Below, piece by piece: positions 10,008-21,616 of a DNA stretch of 64,000 nucleotides (its first letter is position 1; each line of letters starts with the position of its first letter). Position numbers and translations under genes: made by a program. Location of the stretch: positions 868,001 through 932,000 of the forward strand of contig JAALGZ010000004.1 of NCBI GenBank assembly GCA_015227615.1, written 5' to 3'. The notes below the pieces were generated by a model. It saw only the letters and a list, made by a program, of their open reading frames with translations, was not told where the DNA came from and made no database searches. This stretch comes from Labyrinthula sp. Ha (taxonomy: Eukaryota; Sar; Bigyra; Labyrinthulida; Labyrinthulaceae).

Positions 10008-12916
10008 TTAACTCTTGGGGATAGGACTTTTTGACTCCGGAGTCATTGACTCCACTCTAATCTGATTGGTCAGATTTTTATGAAGTTTATACTTTGCCTG
10101 AATTTTGAGTGCGCAGAAACCAAAATTTCATACTTGGTGAAAATTTTTTAATGCCCGGAATTGGAATGCACCTGGAAAATTGAAGGGCACAAATATTAAA
10201 AATTTGAACCGAAAGGATACGAAGAAAAACACAAATTTAACAAAAGTTTAAAGGAAAAAAAATCCTTACGAAGGAAAAAGACAAAAAAAGTTAAACGAAA
10301 ACAGAAACAACTGAAGTTAGACGGAAGTTGGACCTTAAAGACCTCTAGCTCTGTAGAAGAAATGTTTGAAACACTTAAAAACTACGTTGCAGGACGCTGT
10401 AAAACTAGAAAAAGGTCATCACACAACTTCACAAAGTCAGAATCAAAGGAAAAATTTGGATTGGAAGTAGCTAAGTTACGAAGATCTAAAATTATTTGAA
10501 CTAGTTAGAAGAATTGCACCTTTGAAGTTAATCTTAAGTTTGATTTAAAGAAGAACACTTACATCTTTTAGGTAATTGACTTAGAATACGTTGGACATCA
10601 CTTTAGAAAGTTCTCAACAGTGAAGAAGTACTTAAATGATTTAACAGAAGCTGATCTGGAAACTTTACATACATTAGGTAGAGCTGAAACTTCAATTGCT
10701 GCAGCAGAATTAGCTCTTCACAGGGATTTTCCAGGAATCGTCTAGGACAAAAGTTAGATCTAACGTGAGATGTTGAAGGCAAGATCCTACAAAGAAGATT
10801 CAGGAGATAGTAATAGGGAGGTATTGGTTCAATGTGGTCAGCCTTGTCAAGCCAGAGGTGGAAATTTCGAACTCTACTTCATTAAATCTGCTCAGGACAA
10901 GGCACAACTTCGTGTATTAACATTTCAGGAACCAGAACAGAAAAAACTAGCATCCATGTACAGTAACTTTATCCAGATTGATACAACCCACGACATCTCT
11001 CACTATAAAATGTTAGCAATGATGGAAGTAGGTGTCGATTGCTTCTTCAGGTCCATTTTCTTTGGATGTAGCTTCATGGAAACAGAGAACAGCTTTGACG
11101 TAGTTAAAAATTTGAGATTTTTTGGCCTTCCAGCTGCCAAGGTGATCATGAGTGATGGATATAGGTCACTTGCAAAGCTGCTAGCGAGCTTCACTCTACT
11201 CACATTTAAAGTCTGAAGCAATTGCTTGCCAGTTTATCTTCGTATTGCAAGTCTTCGTCTGGCGAAGATTTATCACATTTTAGGGTAAGCATAAATAATT
11301 TCTTGTGCGAAACATTCACCTCACCATCTACACTTGTACCTTTTATTGAAACCCTGCTCAAACGCTACCAAAACCCACCTCAGCATGATTTTCTAAAAAA
11401 AATAATTAAAGAAAAAGACTCCATTTGTTGGAGTTTCACACAAAAAAGCTTAACTTTCAGCAACAAAGCTACACAAAGGGTTGAATCTATGCATGGTAGT
11501 TTCAAAAGTAGGGGCACTTTGAGAAAATCTCAACTGAAAGGAACGTTGGATGAGGTTGTGAATTATCATGATGGTTTTATTAAGAAATATGTCAAAGTTA
11601 CTATCCAGAAGATAAGATCATTAATAACATCTGATGCTAAACTTTTATCTCAGATTGAGAATTTCCTGAAAAATGAGAGTGGGGAGATGTATTGTACCTA
11701 TATCCGAATGTACAATTCTGAAGTTGAGCCTGAAGTAAAGGATGAGAGCCAGGAAATAAATTTCATCGTAAAACTAATTGAGAAGAACGGCTCATAGTTT
11801 CAATCATGCCCATGTTCAGTGTAGGCAATTATGCATTTGCCATGTAGACATTTTGCAAGTGTATGTGTCTGACTTGGTCTAGATTTTCTTGATCCAAAAT
11901 ATTTGTTATCTAGGTAGAAGTACCATAATCATTCTTTGCACAAGAGAGCATTGACAACACTGCGCAGGCTTCCAACAATAAAACCGATGAGAACAGAGTT
12001 TAGAGTGTAAGTTCCAGATCTTCAAAACTTCAAAGCATCAGTCAAACCTTCAAGTAAATATTCTATAATAGTGGCTGAAGCTATGTTGCTCTACACCGAA
12101 GCATCTCAGACAAACAAAGGTTGGTGTAAAACTTATACAACCATGAGAATGATGCGCAAGTTCTTCGTAATAATACGGATGGGGTTTTCTATGAGCCAGA
12201 GCTTGAGGAAGTAACAGTTCTAATTCAAGAAACAGCAGTGAACTTGGAATCAACTTTGGATATCAAATCTTCGGTCAAGAGAAAAAGAATATATAAGGTT
12301 GGGGTTGAAAAAAATGAATCGCGTCTGAACCTAGGATCAAAAAAAGTAAAAAGTAATCAACTCATATTTTCCTTGAACTCTTGACTTGAACTTTATTCTT
12401 GAACTCTTGACTTAAACTTTATCCATATCTATATTTTTTTCCAAAGGCCCAACCTAAACCCCATCCCTTCTCAAAGTAAAATTTAATTAAGCAAACATTT
12501 TGAAAATGATATACCTTATTTTAAAATTTTCAGCTATGTAAAACGTCTTGAGCTTTTCTTTTCTTTTTGAAATATAAATTAAACTTTCGGTTATATAAAA
12601 TGTCTTGAGCTTTCCTCTTTATCTTTTATATATAAGAACATCCAACTGGAAAATGTTTGAATAACCTAAAAAATAATATAAAACTTTTTTGAATACATGC
12701 AACAATAGAGATAGATCAACATGATCGAGGTTTCATTCTCATTTCATCTTTTCTTGTGGCTGAACATCGTGCTTTTGCAATCTTGATGTAGTTTTACTGT
12801 TTTGTTGGTTTTATTGCATTTATTTTGAATTTTCTTTTGGGAAATTTCCAATTCCAGCCAATTAAAAAAGTGGAGTCAATAACTCCGTAGTCAATAAAAA
12901 CGAACCCTTAACTCTT
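10008..12916 (+). mobile_element. Decayed Mutator-like (MULE) DNA transposon, with target duplications
   Basis: Imperfect terminal inverted repeats of roughly 40 bp bound the element at 10017-12907. The left end contains GACTCCGGAGTCATTGACTC and the reverse complement of the right end GACTACGGAGTTATTGACTC, each followed by CACT. Both ends are flanked by the same 9 bp, TTAACTCTT (10008-10016 and 12908-12916), a typical MULE target duplication length. The interior carries a broken transposase gene (10311-11797). The perfect duplication suggests a moderately recent insertion, while the decayed coding region shows this copy can no longer supply transposase. A shortened relative lies at 21.6-23.0 kb. 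Confidence 0.9.
10311..11797 (+). pseudogene. MULE transposase, broken
   Basis: Three readable pieces. At 10311-10499 an N-terminal segment (LDGSWTLKTSSSVEEMFETL) matches an intact-looking stretch in the second copy at 21.9 kb. At 10770-11217 lies the catalytic core, with the DTT-type motif IQIDTTHDISHYK and a second Asp in IMSDGYRSLAK. At 11222-11797 is the C-terminal part, with the conserved TQRVESMHGSFK (the RxExxNxxxK-like box). Several stops separate the first and second pieces, and a stop or frameshift separates the second and third near 11215-11280. No full-length product is possible from this copy. Confidence 0.8.
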
Positions 12917-15900
12917 GTTATCGTACGGAAATCCACAGTGATGCAACCTCCTTAATTTAAATTCAACTTTCGGCAAGTTCAAAATCAGAAAAACAGATAC
13001 ACAGGAAAAGGAAACAAAAAGCTAAAATGCACAAGAATGTCGTTGTTCCACCATCTCACATGAAACAAAGAAAAAGAAGATGTGAAATAGAAGTATTGAA
13101 CAAATATAAGGCCACTACAGAAGAAAAGTACCTTAACAGCTTACTTAAATTGTTGCTTAGCCTTTTGGGTAACAGAAAATCACCATACTATCCCTCAGAT
13201 AAGACGAGGCTGGTGATGCAAAGCCCAAACTGAACACAAGGAAATGAAAGGATGAAAATTAATGTACCCATAGTCCAACAAATATTGATGTAACCTAATT
13301 ATTTAGTTAAGTTATAACTCATCTAAATGACAGTTCAACATCAGCTGTAAAAGTTACGTTCATCATTGAATAAAGATACTTGGAGCTGTAGCAAAGTTGC
13401 AAAATCAAAATATCGAGCAATTAAACCTATTAGGCTCCTTTGGGTCACTGAAGCAAAAGTTGCTACAGCGAATACTGCACTCCAAAGAAACTTCCTCGGA
13501 GTTGTTTTCTTTAAAGATCTTAAAGTTCGTGATATACAGAAAGCCAATGATACCTCAAAAGAAACAGAAAATAATGCATTGAGATTTTAATGTGGTGTAA
13601 CAAAATCTATATAGAAAGAAAAATTAAATTCCAGCTATACTGGAATATTTCAACGTCTCGGAAAGGAACTCAGAATAACAATTCATTTGAGGAGCATCTA
13701 AAAAATAAGTGAAGAGAAATAAAAGGAGATCGAAATGAAATCGACATAACCCTCGAGCTCATTTGGTATAAGTTTATTGCAAGGTTTTCTGTACGTATCG
13801 ATTGTTTCCTTCATATAAACAACATGGAAATTATACTTATTGAGATTGAAAATGCACATGCCATTGTAAAAGGTATTCACAAACCTGGGTTATCTAATGG
13901 TCAAATAATTGTGCCGGGTGGTGGTGCAATATAACTTAAAGATGGAGAGAGTATAACACTGTGCATATAGCTTGCAGAAAACATCTTCTAGGATTATATG
14001 CTTCTGCGTGTATAGGTCTAAAAGTTATTGAACTAGCAAATGTTAGATGAATGCTGGGAGAAGCTATCTATTCTGTTTTTGGTCCCGTAGAAGATCGCAA
14101 AAGGATTCTACCTTATGAAGTTTTCTAAATAACTGTAATAGAGTTTTCTAGGAGATTAAAAAAAAAAATATTTGCTAGGCAAATTCAAGGAACTCTACGA
14201 CCTTATCACATGAAGAAATACAAATTGTTAGGTCTTGTCATGTCTCATTCAAAGAAGAGAGAATAATTAAACGAATCTTGCGGTTATGAAAACTGTATTA
14301 ATCTACCATCCACGACAAAATCAGTAAGGGAAATAATGTGAATTGTATTTGTGAAGAAAACTAATCTAGTCAAAAAATATTCTTGATCATTTTTAAGAGG
14401 TGAAGGCACTTATATAAAATTTACCAAATTTTATTGATGAACACAGGCTTACAAGAGATCTCGGTATTACAGTATCTATTTTCCTAGTAAAAACTTTTGG
14501 CATAGAAAACATTCCTATTTCAAGTGCGGGAAATCAATGATGATGATTATCCTACAGATGTTTGTTCTATTTGGACAAATCATTACATTACATGTCATCT
14601 TTTCGATAGAGCATGTAACGAAGCTAGTGTTGAGTACTTTAAGATGCAAAAGCTGATTATTAGATGGAGATGCGAAAAACATGCCTGACATAGAGTTGCC
14701 CAAATGGAGTAATGAACGTTGAATACTGAGGTGAAAGAGGAGCTGGAGTTCAAAATAATAGTTACCTCCAGTAATCGTTCTTGCGCCCCCGGAATCGAGA
14801 ATTTAAAGACTCAATGTTCTTGTTAGGAGAATATAAACTTTTTAAAGAAGCAAACTATAGCAAAAAAGATAGAACAAATTACCCTGTACCCTACGTTAGA
14901 TAAGAATTGCTTTAGAATACAGACCAGATGAAAACTTAGGAGAAAAAGTAGTACTGACGAATACCTCTGGTGTATACTTTTAGTCAATGGGTACGAATGA
15001 TGTATAAAGGAAGATCAGTATATAATATTTTATAAATATGTTATATTTCTCCAGTATAACATGTTTCACAGATTGTTCTAGTTCTTAAGTCTTGGGACTT
15101 GACCCCTTCTGTTTCTCTTTGAGATGTCATGCCTAAATCCAAACCTTTTCTTGTATTAGGATTCCCGACAACAGAATTTTCACTTAGATATATAAAACTT
15201 TGAACATACGCATAAAAAAAAATGAACAATGAATGTTTTGACAAGAGAAATCCAAAGCCCAAACTCTCAGTTTCATCTATTCTTTCTTAAACATATAGAA
15301 GCTTGTGTACAAAAAATTGAAGCAGCATTAAACCAAACTACCCAATCAAATATGATTTCAAAATTCAGTACCTTCAACTCAAAGTTTAGTTCCTTTAGAG
15401 TCCACAGCTTGATTAATACGAGTTCTGGTGTAATGAAATATTCTTGAGATAAGCTGAATATTTTCTTGAAGTCTTATGATTGGAACAATATGTGTTCCTC
15501 CTTCTTCTCTATATTCCGGTTTCCATATTAGTCAATGGCACACCTGAACAATCGGCGAAATACATTTTTATGATCTGATTCTTTTCGTACTTGTTAATTA
15601 TTTGTGAATTTCGATATGGGAACTTGATTTATTCAACATTACGTTGGAGTTAGTGATTGCGGATTAGGCTTGGATCGAGATGAGAATTATAAGTAAGCAA
15701 CTGCATATATTTTTGTTCTAGAGTCTAAATTAAGAACCTCGAATCTTGGTACACATAAAGTGTGCCTAATTTTATTCCCGGTATCATTGATCAATCAAAA
15801 TAATCTGAGAATTATCAGAATTAACAAAAACTTATACAGATAAATTTTGTTGGAAAGTTATTAACTACCCTGCAGTCAAAAGAGGTGCTTAGTTAAGTAC

Positions 15901-17890
15901 AACTAAGGAAAGAAATTATTTAACGTATGCTATAGCTTCTTATTGTTTATTGAGATTAAAAGCTATATGAGTTCATTAATAATTAAAAATAAGTTTCTTT
16001 GAGCTTTGTATTTGAAAATTAGGGTTCTACAAAATATATTTTCAGAAAAGTCACTGAAAAACTTTTAAGATTCACCTGCATGTATGATACTCCTTTACTT
16101 GTCTTTTATTAGATAAGAAAACCATTGACGAAACTCTTATGGTAGCAAATGGAATACAAAGTTTTCGTATGCAAAAACATGATTGACCAATATTGTTATT
16201 GAATATAATAGGTACTAGTTTTATAGATTCAGGTATTTTCTGTCATTATTGTGTTACTATAAGAGAGAAAATGAAGCAGCATACCCACTTAATCCCACTC
16301 TACTTTCCACTAGCTGAGCTCTGCACTTTGTGAATGTTAAAGTTAAGCTGTTTTCTTTTTCTTATAGTCTATTCTAACAATGTTTCCTATTGGTTGTATC
16401 TTAGTTCTGATATACCCTTTAATTAACCGATTCACACAAATAAAATTGATATATCATAGTCACCAACAGTGATATATTCTAATTTATTGATAATTCATCA
16501 ATTTCTTGGTCAGAGTTTCGCTGAAGTTATTCTTAAATAGTCCAATAATTACTTTGAAAGAGCATTGGTAATAAACTGATACTTAGATATAAATGCAGGT
16601 ATTTTATGTTATTCAAAGTGAATCTTCCTTACGGATAGTCAGAGACAAAATCAAAATCATTTGAATATTCTTGTTGATGTTCATCAGCCTGCACGTCTAG
16701 TCGCAACTAGGAGTTCCCACAATGGATATGATAGCTTTGCATATATATTATATGGAAAAACAGGGTGTAGATATGCCTCATTAATCATAACTATCTCGTT
16801 TCTAACAATGTTAATGTACTTAGTTTACGAACTATATGACTGTACATTTCTACAGCAAACCGATACAGATTGGACAACGACAACATGACATTAATACAGC
16901 TATTGATCTCGTTTATACTATCAGCACTATTTTCGAAGGCGAAGCTGAAACAAGAGTTGAAGATTCGAACATCGAATTGAAGGCATAAATAAATCCTTCC
17001 TAAATTGGTATCTATGATTTTAAGTATGATAAAAAACTCTTTCCTTGTATGCTATAGCTTTTTTCCACTGTTGTTCCTACTGGCACCAATAAAAAAAAAT
17101 TAAGAATGAACCAGTGGTTCATTGTTCTTCAACACTAGAGCTGTATTGAGTATGCTCATTCAGAGTGAGGTTATGGCTATTTTTCTGGAAAAATAGAAAT
17201 ATTACGGAATGGGAAGTATACAATATTTTGTACGATGAAACGAAGTTAGATTCTCTAAGTTATATATTTCCGCATGGTTTTATTAGATAACATGTTGTTC
17301 TTTGAAAGAAGGTGCAAAAGACATATGTTTACTTTCTTTCCTCTAAAGAAATTTTCTTTGAACATATTCAAGAATTAATTTATATTGCCAACTGCAACCT
17401 TTGACCTTGTTCAGTCTATTACAAAGTTTCACCACTAAGTACCTTTACCAAGTTTTATATTATTCCTTTGAAACAAGCTAACTATAAGCGAGCTTTTCAT
17501 TCTTAAATATCTTGAAACTACCTGAATATTCTTCAAATTCAACTGACGGTGTACTTGCATAAATTTTTCGATTACACTCTGAACTCAAAGTAATCTGTTC
17601 TAAGAAGCTCTCACTTTCCTATTTAAACAAGCATTTCACTTTTTCTGTAAGTTTTAAAGGATTTGTTCTGTAAGGTACAGCAAAACAAAATTTCCTTGCT
17701 TTTACAAAACCAAATATCCAACCATTCTTAAATAACTCTTTCTTGTACAGAAGCCTTTCCAGTCCTCTTCTTTTTGTTTATTAAAAATTACGAAGTAGAA
17801 ATAGATAGTGAGAAGAACAAGTTCTAAGTTCATGTTAACGTTTTATTGGCTCATCTTTACTTCTATTACTTAAATTTCCCAAATTCGAAT
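12917..17890. other. Gene-poor AT-rich region
   Basis: About 5 kb without a convincing gene. ATG-started frames such as 13027-13233 (68 codons, basic) are short and motif-free. Frames at 13366-13590 and 16661-16888 begin at TTG and look like chance. No RNA gene or bounded transposon could be recognised. Short A/T homopolymer runs are common. Confidence 0.5.
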
Positions 17891-18175
17891 TTAGTACCAT
17901 TCGTTCACATAGTACACAAAACCCACAGCCAGAACTAAAAGGATTCCACCAGCTGAAGCAAAGCCAAGATTCTCCATAGTGTTCGCGTTCACTGCAATCA
18001 ACACATCTAGTTTTCTTTCTTGTCCTTGGGTCTCGGTAATTTCTTGGGGGAGTACAATTCTTTCTTCACTAGTACTTGCCTCTAATTTTGCCCTTAGATT
18101 ACTCTCAACTTCTTCTGCAGCAATAATATTGAGGAACACAAATAGCGCAATAAGCGCTAGATAGCTGAATTTCAT
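17891..18175 (-). CDS. Small signal-peptide, single-pass membrane protein (unknown)
   Basis: 94 residues from the ATG at 18175; an upstream TTG would add seven residues but is not a likely eukaryotic start. Residues 1-20 (KFSYLALIALFVFLNIIAAE) are a classic signal peptide. A polar, acidic lumenal segment of about 45 residues follows, then a Gly/Ala/Val-rich membrane helix (about 72-90) and a very short tail ending VNEWY. This is the topology of a small type I membrane protein of the secretory pathway. I do not recognise the family. The clear signal peptide plus TM helix makes it more believable than other small frames nearby. Confidence 0.6.
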   Translation of the reverse strand: MKFSYLALIALFVFLNIIAAEEVESNLRAKLEASTSEERIVLPQEITETQGQERKLDVLIAVNANTMENLGFASAGGILLVLAVGFVYYVNEWY

Positions 18176-19952
18176 TTTCCTTACGTTTTTCTTCAAATGA
18201 TGCTCTTTTGTACAGGCTTTCTATGTGACACTTTGGTTATGTTATGAAACGACTTCAAGTATTTTCCGAGGATATTTTGGGCAATGGCCAAGTGGCCATA
18301 TGTGTCTGAACTTTCAGTGCACATTTTTCAATAAGAATTCATGGGTTTGTATTAGGGTTCTATAACGGCAGAAACGGTAATTAACGAAATAAGGATGACC
18401 TCAAAATGCTTACCGTTAATTAATGGAAATATTACCGTTAATGACGTATGTACTGTTTAATTTTCAAACACAAGAAACTCATCTCTATCTCTTGTAGACC
18501 AAATCCTGTTTCAGAATATCTTTAAATCAATAGAAATCAATAGAAATACTAACCTAACACAAGGTTAAGCGTACAATAAAATCACAATTCTAAGCCCCTT
18601 CCGGTGTCATAAATCTCAGGGTTTACCTTTTATAACTATTGAAAAATCTTGTTTCATATTTCTTTTCTCACTGGAATAAACATAAAATACCCATATTATT
18701 AAGTATTAACACTAAAAATTATCTTAATTGCTGAAAAAAAAGCTGTTTTAACTTTATTTTTGAGCAACTTACTTTTAAAATTTTCCACTGGCTTTAAATT
18801 CAGTGCTTATCAACACAAGAAGAACAGACTGATCGCCTACATCAACTGATAACAGTTAGAGCTAGCAGCAGATAATTAGGTTGGAAACTGCTTCAGCCAG
18901 TGCCAGTTCTCCTCCATTTATAATCATTCTACAATTTCTGCTGGTTATCAATTTTCTCCAGCACATAAGCTATGTTTTTTAATTTTCTGATAATGTTGTT
19001 TAGTTATGACTTCAAATGGGAATACAAATAGCTCTTAGAGAATTTTCCCAAAAAGCAGAACATAAAGTTACGAAACAATTTTCAATGCTGCAGCGGAATA
19101 TACCGGTTACCCTAATTGCTAAGTAATAACCTTCGGTGAAACCTTCCACGATGTTTAGCTAAATGGTAAGTTTAGGTATTCTCTATTAGGGTTCTGACAT
19201 AACATTACATTCTGTTATCTTGGTCAAAGCACAAGAGTCTACCTTTCTGCATACTTAAAGTCAAAACCAAGGAATATCAACCTAAGAGCGGAAAATATGC
19301 TTTGTGTAATTTGGAAAGTTGGGCGACGTATAATGGAAAAAAGTTTCAAAACTATGCTTCTAGTATCTTCATGGTGAATTGAGGCTAGGTAGAAGTACTT
19401 CTTCATCGATATTATCCAATTTCCTTGCCACCTTGAGATGTTTACCCCTACCTTTTCTGCTATTAAGCCAGGGCTAGGTGCACATAAAGTAATCCATAGG
19501 AATAAAAATAGATTCAAAATTTTCTATTTAGTATACACTCGATCTTAATTTATGTTTCAAATTTGTGTGGATTTAAACTATCTCGAATTTATTTCGAGAT
19601 GAGATGAAACCAATTTCAAGAAAAGAGTAGGTGAGATCGATCTCGTTTCTTGGTTTCCAAGAAGGTTAAATATCTTATCGTACTAACGATACCTCAAAGG
19701 CTGAATTTAACGGTAGAGGAAACACTAACGTTAGTTATAAGTATCCCAAAGAAAGGGGTTTGTTTAATAACGTTATGCTTATCGTTCGTACGATAGCAAT
19801 CTATAATTTGTTACCGGTTCTGCCGATAAGAAATATTGAACTCAGTGATAAAGATATGCAAAAATTTCAATAAACGACAAGTAAACGAAAAATAAACTGT
19901 AGTATTGGACATACGCCAGAAAACCAGTTACAAATCACCCAATACGTGAACA
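18176..19952. other. Intergenic region with TAACGGTAA-type inverted repeats
   Basis: No supported gene. At 18350-18455 there are several copies of ACGGTAAT and TTACCGTTAA in both orientations, beginning just after TAGGGTTCTATAACGG. A similar block occurs at 62.54-62.66 kb. The remainder is AT-rich. A minus-strand 92-codon frame at 19239-19517 has no coding features. Confidence 0.5.
18350..18455. repeat. Inverted-repeat block, ACGGTAA/TTACCGT family, copy 1
   Basis: The block starts TAGGGTTCTATAACGG and contains repeated, oppositely oriented ACGGTAATTAACG and TTACCGTTAATTAA units. Copy 2 at 62.54 kb starts TAGGGTTTCTTAAC and has the same units. The TAGGGTT start would fit an hAT-type terminus, but no matching far end or target duplication was found, so it is called only as a dispersed repeat. 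Confidence 0.45.
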
Positions 19953-20393
19953 ATGAGTCAAACAACTACTTCAAATACGGAATCTGCCAACTCAGATATT
20001 CTTAAACTGTCTTCAGTGGGGAGCAGCGCAGGTGTGAAAGCAATGCAAGGCGTGAGTGGACTTCCACTGTACAATTCTTCATTGGCTACTTTTGCCCCAC
20101 CGCCACCAAGTTCTTCACAAGCTAACCTAGAAGTTCCTCAACTTGGAGAATCAATCAATTTAGATAAAGATCAAAGTTTTGAAACGAGTCTTAGTACCTC
20201 TCAGAATCAAAAAGTTCCTCCAAATAAAATGTTGGGAACCAAAGTTAACGTAAAAAGAGGTCTGTTTGCAGAAGAGATCCAAAGAGAAGCAGAAGAAGCG
20301 CAACAGAAAAAACTCTTGAGTTACTCTGTTACATGTTTACTTATAGGGATATTCCTTGGTTTTTTACCTACGTTTTCCCTAAGATCCTGTTAG
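19953..20393 (+). CDS. Predicted C-terminal tail-anchored membrane protein (unknown)
   Basis: 146 residues. The N-terminal two-thirds is low-complexity, rich in Ser, Thr, Gln and Pro with a short polyproline run (APPPPSSSQ). Next comes a charged amphipathic stretch, GLFAEEIQREAEEAQQKK, then one membrane helix (about 126-143) only a few residues from the C-terminus. This is the layout of a tail-anchored protein facing the cytosol. No SNARE motif or other domain is recognisable. The frame overlaps the 3' end of the converging flavoenzyme gene by 26 bp, which argues that at least one of the two transcripts has an antisense 3' end. Confidence 0.65.
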   Translation: MSQTTTSNTESANSDILKLSSVGSSAGVKAMQGVSGLPLYNSSLATFAPPPPSSSQANLEVPQLGESINLDKDQSFETSLSTSQNQKVPPNKMLGTKVNVKRGLFAEEIQREAEEAQQKKLLSYSVTCLLIGIFLGFLPTFSLRSC

Positions 20394-21586
20394 CTACCAA
20401 GTCAGCAACGTAATTTCCAATTGCCAAACTACTAGTGACTCCTGGGCTTTCAAATCCATGCAGATGAAGAACATTTTTACTCTCTCTAAACAAAAAATCA
20501 CTTTCCAATCCTTTGCCAACAACTTTTGGTCGAACTCCACAATCTCCAATTTCCACTTCAAAGTCTTCCTTGTTGCTTGATCCGTAAAAATGCCCAAAAT
20601 CTACGTATTCGGAAACAGTTTTAAAAATTTGAGACTTTTTCTCTTCACTTGGTTCTTCTAGTTTATATAAGTTAACTTTTGGATCTATTTCTTCTATATC
20701 TGGACCAAATCGGACATCTCCTTGTAAATCAAAAGTTAAATGAACACCAAGTCCAGTCAACTTAACTTCAGGCATTGGATAAAGAAGATAGTTAAATTTG
20801 AATTTGTTTCTCTTATTCAAATATTTCTTTGGACGAATTTTATAATAATTTCCTTTTACATATTTTGGAGAATAGGAATTATCTAGAAAAGTTGATCTTA
20901 ATCCAGTTGCGTTAATGAAATAATCAAATTCAAATTCACTTTCTTCACCCGCGGAGTCAACTTTTATTATATTTTTATCCACAGACTTCACTTCAGAGTT
21001 ATATGAAAATATACAACCTGCCTCTTCTGCTTGTCTCTCAAGTTCCATCATGTATTCTTGAACATTTATTATCCCAGTTGAAGGTGAAAGAAGAACTTTT
21101 GTTTCATCAGAAACAACAAGACCAGGTTCAAGTTCCTTTGCGTTTTCAATTAAAATCAGCGCATCTTTTTTGGAAGTAAGTCCATTAGTTATTGCCTGTT
21201 TCTGAAGTTGTTCAAGTTGTTCGTGCTGAGATTTTCTTGTAGCAAATAACAACTTACCACAGTTTTCATAGGGAATTGAGTATTCTTCACAAAAGTTATA
21301 TAAGAGCTTTCTCCCATCCAAACAGAACCTGGACTTGAGGGAACCTATTTTTATTAATATATTAGTAAGAAGTACCTGTGGGATAATAAATTCCTGCATG
21401 AATGACGCCTGAGTTCCTGGAGCTTGTTTCAAGACCATAGGTGTTGTTCTTTTCCAAGTTAATTATCTGCAACTCTATGTTTAAGTAAGAAAAATAGATA
21501 CGTGAAGGTTTGAAAAGTTTAGAAAGAGCACGAGTAATAGAAAGACCTATTACCCCAGCACCACCTACAACTATCGACTTTGCCAT
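20368..21586 (-). CDS. L2HGDH: L-2-hydroxyglutarate dehydrogenase-like FAD oxidoreductase, two exons
   Basis: A flavoenzyme expected to oxidise L-2-hydroxyglutarate to 2-oxoglutarate. Exon 1 (21586-21376) encodes the FAD-binding start MAKSIVVGGAGVIGLSITRA and the family block SSRNSGVIHAGIYYPTG. Exon 2 (21344-20368) continues with SLKSRFCLDGRKLLY and ends at the TAG in 20368-20370. Between them a 31-nt GT-AG intron (21345-21375) contains a TACTAAT branch-site-like string and an in-frame stop; removing it gives PTG|SLKSRF, exactly as in the family. The product is 395 residues with no evident mitochondrial presequence, slightly shorter than animal L2HGDH and nearer the bacterial LhgO size. A MULE derivative ends about 30-40 bp upstream of the start codon. 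Related FAD oxidoreductases of the same fold remain possible. Confidence 0.88.
21345..21375 (-). other. 31-nt GT-AG spliceosomal intron in the L2HGDH-like gene
   Basis: On the minus strand it begins GTACTT and ends AATAG, with TACTAAT near its middle. The reading frame stops inside it. Deleting exactly these 31 nt restores the conserved protein block across the junction (glycine codon split G|GT). It is very short for a eukaryotic intron. Confidence 0.85.
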
Positions 21587-21616
21587 ATAGAACTGCGGTG
21601 TAATGTTGATATTTCT

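Noticed and set aside
13840-13935. Plus-strand frame reading IVPGGGA after an Ala/His-rich helix, like the chaperonin (TCP-1/GroEL) signature
   Set aside because: Only a few residues fit, the frame ends directly afterwards and no other chaperonin block is found nearby.
18350-19115. A complete hAT element running from TAGGGTTCTATAACGG to GGTTACCCTA
   Set aside because: The termini match for only about six bases and the flanks do not form an 8-bp duplication.
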